From Ignavibacteriales bacterium (GTDB lineage Bacteria > Bacteroidota > Ignavibacteria > UBA10030): DNA of 36,841 nt. Shown here one piece after another: positions 1 through 6,380 of this stretch. The DNA lies in the NCBI GenBank assembly GCA_016186715.1, contig JACPLA010000052.1, positions 1-36,841 of the forward strand. The letters run 5' to 3'. Each line of letters begins with the position of its first letter. The stretch's first letter is position 1. A program made the position numbers and the translations under genes. The notes beneath the pieces were generated by a model. It saw only the letters and a program-made list of their open reading frames with translations. It searched no databases and was not told where the DNA came from.

Positions 1-45
1 CTTTCTATGGCTTTTTGGTTTGGCACTGTCTCGACAAGCTTGATA

Positions 46-176
46 AATGGTCGTCCCTACGGGACTTGATTGATTTTTGTGATTCCATTGTCTACTACCA
101 GACGGCCATCCCTACGGGATTGATTTGATCCCCTGCTTGCTCTGTTCATTCCACCAATCGGCCATCCCTACGGGAT
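46..176. repeat. Left REP array flanking the RAYT gene
   Basis: Three short imperfect palindromes sit here: GTCCC-TAC-GGGAC at 53-65, and ATCCC-TAC-GGGAT at 108-120 and 164-176. Bases 46-156 recur almost exactly at 818-928, with one difference (C at 92, T at 864), so this block is a direct repeat of the array on the other side of the transposase gene. Short palindromes next to a Y1 transposase of the RAYT type are the known signature of REP sequences mobilised or maintained by that transposase. The mobility is inferred; the repeat structure is seen directly. Confidence 0.8.
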
Positions 177-285
177 TGGTTGTTCCGCCGTCGCGTGCTT
201 ATTCGGCATTCAATCCTGCAGGACGCACTTTTGCTGCTTATGACCACCACACAGCCAACCTGTGTCGAACCTCCTGGTATCCAGC

Positions 286-329
286 CGTAGGGACGTGCTT
301 ATGGTGGAGTTCCGTAGGAACGACCTAAT
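286..329. repeat. Two further REP-like palindromes of the left array
   Basis: CCGTAGGGACG at 286-296 is the reverse orientation of the GTCCCTACGG core seen at 53. TTCC-GTA-GGAA at 310-320 is a related palindrome with a different stem. The stretch TTCCGTAGGAACGRCCTAAT at 310-329 recurs at 1064-1083, so left and right arrays end in the same module. Between 177 and 285 I see no gene and no other clear structure; the 67-codon reading frame across this region has no family resemblance and runs through the repeats. Confidence 0.65.
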
Positions 330-340
330 CACGGCAAGGC

Positions 341-802
341 TTATTCAAAGAAATCAAACAAATATTTTTCATCATACGGAATTTCAAATTCCCTCAAGAA
401 ATCCAAATATTCCTCTCTGAACGTTTTCACCCGGTGATGTTCTTCCTGGTTCATGATATACCGTATCACCGCATCTCGTTGGGACCGGGAGTGTGAAAAA
501 GCACCATATCCTTCCTGCCAATTGAATTTGCCTTTCACCAATCTGTTGTCGTTAATCCATTTGGACGACGATGCTTTCAGCATGCGCATTTGGTCAGAAA
601 CAGATCTCGTCACCGGCAATTCAAAAAACGTGTGAACGTGATCCTGCCAGCCCCCAACTGCCAAAGGATAAGCATCATCGTTTCTCAAGATGCCGGCCAT
701 GTAACGATGAAGATCATCGCGAAAATCCTTCGTGATGATCTTTTCCCTCTCCTTCACAGCAAAGACACAATGGATGTTGATCTGTGAATATGTGTTTGCC
801 AT
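341..802 (-). CDS. REP-associated tyrosine transposase (Y1_Tnp, IS200-like)
   Basis: A 153-residue single-domain HUH endonuclease of the IS200/IS605 TnpA superfamily. It would nick and rejoin single-stranded DNA at REP hairpins through a covalent 5'-phosphotyrosine bond. The metal-binding HUH motif is seen as H55-V-H57 within 'GGWQDHVHTFF', and the catalytic Tyr is most likely Y115 in 'AVIRYIMNQEEHH', a typical RAYT C-terminal motif. The start has a strong ribosome binding site (AAGGGGGG five bases upstream). Length is normal for the family and both catalytic motifs are intact, so the gene is probably functional. No TnpB or IscB partner is present. Flanking REP arrays at 46-329 and 818-1083 support the RAYT call over an ordinary IS200 element. 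The exact subfamily is not resolvable here. Confidence 0.9.
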   Translation of the reverse strand: MANTYSQINIHCVFAVKEREKIITKDFRDDLHRYMAGILRNDDAYPLAVGGWQDHVHTFFELPVTRSVSDQMRMLKASSSKWINDNRLVKGKFNWQEGYGAFSHSRSQRDAVIRYIMNQEEHHRVKTFREEYLDFLREFEIPYDEKYLFDFFE

Positions 803-817
803 AATACCCCCCTTGTG

Positions 818-1054
818 AATGGTCGTCCCTACGGGACTTGATTGATTTTTGTGATTCCATTGTTTACTACCAGACGGCCATCCCTACGGGATTGATTTGA
901 TCCCCTGCTTGCTCTGTTCATTCCACCAGACGGCCATCCCTACGGGAATGATTTGATCCCCTGCTTGCTCTGTTCATTCCACCAGACGGCCATCCATACG
1001 GGATTGATTTGATCCCCTGCTTGCTCTGTTCATTCCACCAATCGGCCATCCCAG
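818..1054. repeat. Right REP array flanking the RAYT gene
   Basis: Bases 818-928 duplicate 46-156. Palindromic cores occur at 825-837 (GTCCCTACGGGAC), 880-892 (ATCCCTACGGGAT), 936-948 (last base changed) and 992-1004 (one base changed, ATCCATACGGGAT). A further core is broken off after ATCCC at about 1048-1052. No coding sequence is present between 803 and 1078; the whole spacer is repeat DNA. Confidence 0.85.
873..1040. repeat. 56-bp tandem repeat, three copies
   Basis: Units begin at 873, 929 and 985 with a period of exactly 56 bp, and a fourth, truncated unit begins at 1041. Each unit is GACGG + C + the ATCCCTACGGGAT hairpin core + a constant 35-bp tail ending in CATTCCACCA. Only point differences separate the copies. 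A single copy of the same unit lies at 101-156 in the left array. The near-identity points to recent slippage or unequal exchange. Confidence 0.85.
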
Positions 1055-1063
1055 CAACTCTAG

Positions 1064-1083
1064 TTCCGTAGGAACGGCCTAAT
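1064..1083. repeat. REP palindrome overlapping the cyclase stop codon
   Basis: TTCC-GTA-GGAA at 1064-1074 continues into CGGCCTAAT, matching 310-329 at 19 of 20 positions. The minus-strand stop codon of the adjacent cyclase gene (TAG, 1081-1079) lies inside this module, so the repeat forms the 3' end of that mRNA. Confidence 0.65.
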
Positions 1084-3046
1084 ACGAGCCTTCACCCACC
1101 ACCACCTCCCAGACCTGAATCGGCGTGTCCAATCCCTTCGGCTTCACCGGATCCATCGGACGCGTGACAACGTGATCTTTCACCAGCTCGTACGTCCGTT
1201 GAGAGATCATGATTCCCTCCACGGGTGCACTGGATTCGAGCCGCTGCGCCAGGTTGACGTCTGAGCCAAGGACCGTGTACGACAAACGACGTGCCGATCC
1301 CATATTTCCCACCACCACGGGCCCCGTGTTGATTCCAATCCGAATCCTGATCGGGAATCTTCCCTTCCGCTCCCACTCCTCCCTGAGCAACCTCGTTTTC
1401 TTCTGCATTTCGATCGCCGCCCTCACACACCGCACCGCGTGATCCGGCTGCGGTTCGGGGTCTCCGAAGAACACCATCAGTCCGTCCCCGATGAACTTGT
1501 CCACCGTTCCTTCATACTTGAAGACAATGTCGACCATGGCTTCAAAGTATTCGTTGAGGAGTTTCTGAATTTCGTCGGCGGGAAGGACCGAAGAATAGGT
1601 CGTAAAACTTTTGATATCGCTGAACATGATCGTCAGTTCCTTCTTCTGTCCGGCGGCCGTGATCAGGTTCGGATTGGCCATGATTCTTCGAACCACCGCC
1701 GGAGGGAAATACGCTTCGAAGGAACGCCGGAGAACCTCTTTGTTTTTTTCCTCATTGAAATAACGGTAGGCGACAATGGAAAACATTCCGAGCAGGACGA
1801 TGAGAACCGGACGAAGAATGTTGATGATAACTGAAGCAAAAAACAGGCCCGCCGCGATGAGAAGAAAGGCGCCGAGGATTGCAAGCGTGCTGAGCGAAAG
1901 GGATCGTGAGGAAAGACGCAGAGCAAGAAGCAACAAGAGGACGAGAATGCCGAATTCGATCGCCAACATCCACGCTCCGCCGATATGCCTCATGAATTCA
2001 GCATTGACGATTGTAAAAATAACATTCGCGTGCAGTCCGCTCAGCGGAAAATTATTGTCTGTGGGAACCGGTCCCACATCGGCGGAACCGGTGGCCACCT
2101 CGGAGACGACCACGATTTTTCCGCCCAGTTCCTCCCCGAAAATTTCCATCTCATCCCTGTCATCCGAAGCACGAAGGATGTCCCCGAAGTCATAATGAAG
2201 CATGGTCTCCCACGGCCCCGCCCAATTAATGACGATATTTGCATGGCCGTCAATGGGGATGTCGATATCCCGTGGTTCGAACCCGGGTCTTCGGGCTCCG
2301 CGCAGGAGGATCCGCCTGCCGGGTTCGAGAAGAATGCGGTCCGGTGTCACTCCGAGATAATCGCACGAGACGCGAAGCGCAAAGCTCGGGTAGAACCGGT
2401 CCTTGTACCGTACGAGAAGAGGTGCCCGCCGAAAGACGCCGTCGGGATCGAATTTCAGACTCAAGTATCCGAGGCCGCGAGAGACCATGGCGATCTCAGG
2501 CATCGTCGCAATAGGGTTTCCGGCATCGTAGAGGCTCGAGGGATCGCCATCGACGTGGACCACCCACGAGGTCTGATCGAGATATCGGACATAATCGAGA
2601 TCGGAGTCCATCGGAGGGACCGGCGCGTCCTCATAAAGGTTGAATTTCATGCCGAAATATGCATTTCCGGCAGCGTGCGCGGCCTCAACAAAGGCCCGGT
2701 CCTCTTCCAGAGTCGTGTGGCCGGGAAAAATGTAGTCCCACGCCTGTGCTGCCGCCCCCATTGAACCGAGATTGCGGATCACCTGGGCGTAGTGGGTGCG
2801 GGTCAGATAGAAGTTCCTGAGGGTGGCGATTGTATTGTCGCTCAGGTCCACATGAACGACGGTCGAATCGTAGCGCGGCCCAAAAGAGGTCATCAACGAG
2901 CGGGCAACAAACAAACGGTCAATAATCTGGGAATTCCAGGATTCGAAGACGGCGGGAAAAGCCCAAAACAGAAAATGGACAAACAGAAACGAGGCCACAG
3001 CAAGCTGCGCCGTGGCCCAGAAGGTTCTGTTCTTACTGATGGTCAA
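1079..3046 (-). CDS. CHASE2-domain class III adenylate cyclase
   Basis: A 655-residue membrane-bound cyclase expected to make cAMP from ATP in the cytoplasm in response to an extracytoplasmic cue. Order of parts: N-terminal membrane segment about 12-34; a CHASE2-type periplasmic sensor about 40-345; three more membrane segments about 356-426; a linker; and a class III catalytic domain about 468-625. Metal-binding aspartates are D477 ('MFSDIKSF') and D521 ('KFIGDG'). K517 and T591 occupy the base-specifying positions (a Lys/Thr pair, common in bacterial adenylate cyclases). N598 and R602 match the transition-state residues in 'DVNLAQRLES'. All key residues are present, so it should be active. 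The start overlaps the end of the upstream DUF4384 gene by 14 bases, suggesting translational coupling. CHASE2 and the cyclase domain are confident; the signal it senses is unknown. Confidence 0.92.
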   Translation of the reverse strand: MTISKNRTFWATAQLAVASFLFVHFLFWAFPAVFESWNSQIIDRLFVARSLMTSFGPRYDSTVVHVDLSDNTIATLRNFYLTRTHYAQVIRNLGSMGAAAQAWDYIFPGHTTLEEDRAFVEAAHAAGNAYFGMKFNLYEDAPVPPMDSDLDYVRYLDQTSWVVHVDGDPSSLYDAGNPIATMPEIAMVSRGLGYLSLKFDPDGVFRRAPLLVRYKDRFYPSFALRVSCDYLGVTPDRILLEPGRRILLRGARRPGFEPRDIDIPIDGHANIVINWAGPWETMLHYDFGDILRASDDRDEMEIFGEELGGKIVVVSEVATGSADVGPVPTDNNFPLSGLHANVIFTIVNAEFMRHIGGAWMLAIEFGILVLLLLLALRLSSRSLSLSTLAILGAFLLIAAGLFFASVIINILRPVLIVLLGMFSIVAYRYFNEEKNKEVLRRSFEAYFPPAVVRRIMANPNLITAAGQKKELTIMFSDIKSFTTYSSVLPADEIQKLLNEYFEAMVDIVFKYEGTVDKFIGDGLMVFFGDPEPQPDHAVRCVRAAIEMQKKTRLLREEWERKGRFPIRIRIGINTGPVVVGNMGSARRLSYTVLGSDVNLAQRLESSAPVEGIMISQRTYELVKDHVVTRPMDPVKPKGLDTPIQVWEVVVGEGSY

Positions 3047-3728
3047 TGGTGAATGTTTTGCTGAAGAAATTGCTTGCGGAAATTTCGGTGGTCACAGCGG
3101 CGATATCCGGCCTTCGGGCTTCTTCGGCTTTCTCGACTCCACGGATATTGCCCCCGATGGTCACCGGACGTTCCGCAAGCGTTGTAAAAGTCCGGAATTT
3201 TCTTTTGACGGTTCGGATTTCAGCAAGAACCTTGTCAGCCAATTCGGCTTTCCCGGACTCCTCGGCCGACTGGTAATTTCCAATCATCGCCTCCAGTTCC
3301 AACAGCCGTTGGTGCGACGCCAGGAGGTAGAAGGTTTCCCGCCCCAGCTGCGCGTCAAGTTCAAACCAGCCCCGGCCCTTCGGGATGTAGTAGTTTTTTC
3401 CCACCTTGTAGTCGCCGGCAAACTGCCGAACGTCCTCAGGAAACAAAAGGGTGACCTCCCCTTTCGGACTGTGGTGGATCACATAGACAAAACAATCCTT
3501 CCGCAGCTCCACGACCATCTTGATCTCATCACCCGTCCTCAAGGTTGTGTCCCGGGTGATCGACACAAAGGTTTTCTCCTTTCCCAGAAGCGCCCCAAAT
3601 CCCCAGCGGAAGACAACATTCTCGTCATCCTGTCTGAACTCTGCGGCTGATTCCGGAATTCCGGCGGGCTGATACACTCCTGCTCCGGAGAAGAACACGG
3701 CGAGCGTCGGTATGAAAAGCAGTCTCAT
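3033..3728 (-). CDS. Secreted DUF4384-domain protein
   Basis: A 231-residue exported protein. The start at 3728 is chosen over an in-frame ATG at 3818 because AAGGAG lies just upstream and the product then begins with a signal peptide ('MRLLFIPTLAVFFSGAG'). There is no lipobox cysteine, so it is probably soluble periplasmic or surface-exposed. Residues about 55-140 resemble DUF4384, a small beta-rich domain. The pattern of a raised-charge strand, 'GDEIKMVVEL', then 'GEVTLLFPED' and a 'YYIP..GWFEL' strand is typical of that family. A charged, probably helical stretch follows (about 140-185). DUF4384 commonly occurs in or beside caspase-fold proteins, and here the caspase gene ends 16 bases upstream while the cyclase start overlaps this gene's end. 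A role as sensor or adaptor is inference. Confidence 0.8.
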   Translation of the reverse strand: MRLLFIPTLAVFFSGAGVYQPAGIPESAAEFRQDDENVVFRWGFGALLGKEKTFVSITRDTTLRTGDEIKMVVELRKDCFVYVIHHSPKGEVTLLFPEDVRQFAGDYKVGKNYYIPKGRGWFELDAQLGRETFYLLASHQRLLELEAMIGNYQSAEESGKAELADKVLAEIRTVKRKFRTFTTLAERPVTIGGNIRGVEKAEEARRPDIAAVTTEISASNFFSKTFTIDHQ

Positions 3729-3744
3729 GGCTGGCTCCTTCGAA

Positions 3745-6141
3745 TCATTTGTTAAGAACGGACATCGGCAGTTCTTTGTCATACGTCGTCTGACTGCGGG
3801 TAGGATTTTGAGCCCCACGGGTCTTTCGCTTCACTTGTTCCTCGACATATCCCATCAGCTCATTAATGGTGACAAGGTGGTCGTTATTGAGGTCCGCCGC
3901 CCCTTTGAGACCTTCGAGCAGATAATAGGTAAAGGCCCCATGGCCCAGTTCCGGAAATTCCTGCGAAACTTCCCCGGCAGCGCTCGCCGTAAAGACAACC
4001 AGTCCTTCCTTTGCCCGGGAGAGTTCGGCGAGATAATGATTAATGGGATTGGATTCCGTCACGTCGAGCCCCCGCGTGGCAACGTCGACGCTGATGCCGC
4101 CGCTATGACACGCGTCGGAGAGCACGACGACCTTCTTTGCCTGAATCTGCCGCGCAATCACGGTCTGAATATCCCACATCGGGAAAGCGGTTGTTCCAAG
4201 GCGGGTCGGATCGGTATCGTGAGTCAAGAGATACAAATTCTGAGGGCGGGTTGGATCCGGAGCTCCATGACCCGCAAAGTAAATCAGGACGAGATCCTTG
4301 TCAATGGCCTGCTGGAGAAAATCAATCATCGCCTCCCGAAGATTGGGAAGTGTAGCATCTTTGTTGGTGAGAACACGCATATGATCGCGGTCGAAGCTTC
4401 CTCCTTCCGGGGTCTGGAGAAACGCGGCGACGGCATCGGCATCCTTATCTGCGAATTTCAGACTCGGAATAGACGGATTGCCGTACTCGGATATTCCCAC
4501 GATCACAGCCCAGCGCTGAGGTCCCAAGGTCTCCCGGGAAGCCTGCGATCTCGGCTGGCGAATGGCCTCCGTGATCGCCGCGGAGAATTTTCTCGTCACT
4601 CCCACGAGTTTTGTAAAGCGTTCGCCTTTTTTTCCGTTGACTGTAATTCCGATCTGATTGTATCCGACGATGAGCGGAACTTCTTCTTTAATGGCGTCGC
4701 CCGGTCTGATCCGGAGCGGACCTCTCCGGTCCGTGATCTCGATCGTATTTGCCGACAGACTGTACGACGACACTTCAAACCAGGGCTTGAACTGCACTTC
4801 AATGGCAACGTTCTCTGTCTCGGCATTCTCAGCAGGTTCAAGGACTTCAATGGCTTCGCCGGCCATTAACCGGCGGAGATACAACGGCTGCGTCGCCATG
4901 TTTCCACTCTCATCACGAGCTTTCACCTCGATCAGATTCATCCCTGTCGCCGCCAAATTCACTGTGACCCGAAATTCCTTCCCCTTCAGGCCCGCCTGCC
5001 GGGCGGAGGTGTTCTCGACTTTTGGTTGGCTGAGGACCGCTTTCCGATTTCCTACAAGGACTTCGCTGATTTCACTTTCATCATACACGATCCCAAAAAC
5101 ATCGTATTCGGTTGCATAGATTTTCGTCGGCGAATCCTCGGAATAGCGTGTTGGCTGAAGAATGGTAATGGCAGGGGCCGTCGTATCGGGGGCCTTCGGA
5201 AGCACGGTCCAAGTCGACACGCGGCCGCGCGAGTCTCCCGTCACCATCGCTTCATCGGAAACAAAGGAAGCAAAGGTAAAGGCTGCATCGGGCAACGTCA
5301 TGTGCTTGACCACGGCAAGAGAGGAGACATCATAAATTTCCAGGGAGCTATCCGAAGAGACTGCGGCGACCCAAAGACTTTTTGGGTGAAAACTCATCTC
5401 TCGAATTCCTCCGCGTTGGGAATTTTTCGACCCTTTCAACTGCCAGTTATTCGTATCGAAGAGGCGAACAGTCCCGTCATTCCCGCCCGTTGCGAGCATC
5501 TTTCCGTCCTGACTGAACGTGACGACCGCGGGGGATTCGCGCAGTTCCGTTACCGCGCTGACCCGTGCGAGCGCCGAATCGTGAACCGACAGCTTGTTCC
5601 CAAACAAACCCACAACAGCGATTTTTCCATTGGGATGTACTGCCATGGAGAGGATTCTCTCATCCCCAAGAGAAACAGACGACAGAGTCTTCCCTTCCGA
5701 CGGATTGAAGAGATGTATCGTGTTATTACCCCCCGCGACCAACAGATGTCCGGAAGCATGGACCCCAAGTTCCACAACTCCTCTTGGATGGGCGGTCACG
5801 GACCGGGTCATCAATCCTCGAACGACGTCCCAGTAGTTCAGTTGACCGTCTGCCCGTGCGGTAACCAGTTGGCCATCGGCGACAAATCGGATCGAGGTCA
5901 ATGTGCCGGGGAGTTGGGCGTTGGCAAAGAGAACCTTCCAGTCCTTCAGGCTGACCACTTTCAGCCCGTTCTCTGCCGAGGTCACCGCAAGAAGTCCGGT
6001 GGATGGCTGAAAAATTCCCCGCGTGACAGAAACGGAGAAGATCTCCTGGGAGGCTGTATTTTGGACGTAGATCTCCTCCTGAGCCAAAGCGGGCCAGCCG
6101 CACAGCCCAATCAAGCAGATTCTAACGAATGTTGATTTCAT
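3745..6141 (-). CDS. Secreted WD40 / Ig-like / caspase-fold (C14) protease
   Basis: A 798-residue exported protein. The start at 6141 is preferred to one at 6249 because GGAGGTCTT lies directly upstream and the product then starts with a signal peptide cleaved near 'LALAQEE'. Residues about 35-315 form a WD40-like propeller ('FSQDGKMLATGGNDGTVRLFD' type units). Two Ig-like strand-rich domains follow at about 320-425 and 428-515. A caspase-fold peptidase occupies about 541-770, with the catalytic dyad H625 ('YFAGHGAPD') and C678 ('LSDACHSGG'). A 12-residue EF-hand-like loop lies at 750-761 (D750, N752, D754, E761). Such proteases usually cut after Arg or Lys, and some need calcium. It is the first gene of a three-gene operon with DUF4384 and CHASE2-cyclase genes. 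The target and trigger are unknown. Confidence 0.9.
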   Translation of the reverse strand: MKSTFVRICLIGLCGWPALAQEEIYVQNTASQEIFSVSVTRGIFQPSTGLLAVTSAENGLKVVSLKDWKVLFANAQLPGTLTSIRFVADGQLVTARADGQLNYWDVVRGLMTRSVTAHPRGVVELGVHASGHLLVAGGNNTIHLFNPSEGKTLSSVSLGDERILSMAVHPNGKIAVVGLFGNKLSVHDSALARVSAVTELRESPAVVTFSQDGKMLATGGNDGTVRLFDTNNWQLKGSKNSQRGGIREMSFHPKSLWVAAVSSDSSLEIYDVSSLAVVKHMTLPDAAFTFASFVSDEAMVTGDSRGRVSTWTVLPKAPDTTAPAITILQPTRYSEDSPTKIYATEYDVFGIVYDESEISEVLVGNRKAVLSQPKVENTSARQAGLKGKEFRVTVNLAATGMNLIEVKARDESGNMATQPLYLRRLMAGEAIEVLEPAENAETENVAIEVQFKPWFEVSSYSLSANTIEITDRRGPLRIRPGDAIKEEVPLIVGYNQIGITVNGKKGERFTKLVGVTRKFSAAITEAIRQPRSQASRETLGPQRWAVIVGISEYGNPSIPSLKFADKDADAVAAFLQTPEGGSFDRDHMRVLTNKDATLPNLREAMIDFLQQAIDKDLVLIYFAGHGAPDPTRPQNLYLLTHDTDPTRLGTTAFPMWDIQTVIARQIQAKKVVVLSDACHSGGISVDVATRGLDVTESNPINHYLAELSRAKEGLVVFTASAAGEVSQEFPELGHGAFTYYLLEGLKGAADLNNDHLVTINELMGYVEEQVKRKTRGAQNPTRSQTTYDKELPMSVLNK

Positions 6142-6380
6142 AAGACCTCCGGGACCGTTCTCAACGTAACGTACGAAGTCCCTGAGAGTCAAGGTGTGTT
6201 GTGTATCAAGACCAGCTGACGAGTTCCTGGATGCAAGGAGAACGACCATGAACCGCCCCCCATCAAGGTTTCATTTTTTCGAATGAATGTCAAGACATCG
6301 TTTTCTTGCTTCTCCAAGCGTCTTTTTCTATATTTTTTCAGCACTCCGTTTCACCAATTCTCCTTCACTTGGAGCCTTTG
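6142..6380. promoter_or_regulatory. Divergent intergenic region between caspase operon and TPR gene
   Basis: This 239-bp spacer separates two secreted-protein transcription units pointing away from each other, so both promoters should lie here. On the minus strand, a candidate TTGACT at 6190-6185 sits 18 bases from TACGTT close to the caspase start; it is weak. Another TTGACA occurs on the minus strand near 6286, without a convincing -10 element. The plus-strand promoter is listed separately. A few palindromic hexamers occur, but no clear operator. Confidence 0.4.
6306..6334 (+). promoter_or_regulatory. Sigma70-like promoter of the TPR gene
   Basis: TTGCTT (6306-6311) and TATATT (6329-6334) are separated by 17 bases. 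Transcription would start near 6341 and give a leader of about 40 bases before the ATG at 6381. The same architecture appears upstream of hldE1 and of the gene at 29125. Confidence 0.5.

Noticed and set aside
125-328. A 67-codon plus-strand reading frame
   Set aside because: It runs through REP palindromes, has no family resemblance and no ribosome binding site.
818-1083. Regularly spaced repeats as a CRISPR array
   Set aside because: The whole 56-bp unit is repeated; there are no unique spacers, and no cas genes are nearby. The repeats carry REP hairpins beside a RAYT gene.
1-1083. Integrated prophage or large mobile island at the left edge
   Set aside because: Only a single-domain transposase and short repeats are present; there is no integrase, structural gene or attachment-site pair.
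1985-2764. A 259-codon plus-strand reading frame
   Set aside because: It is antisense to the CHASE2 domain of the cyclase and has no coding features of its own.
3712-4869. A 385-codon plus-strand reading frame
   Set aside because: It lies antisense to the caspase gene, whose domains and catalytic residues are clear; long antisense frames are expected at this base composition.
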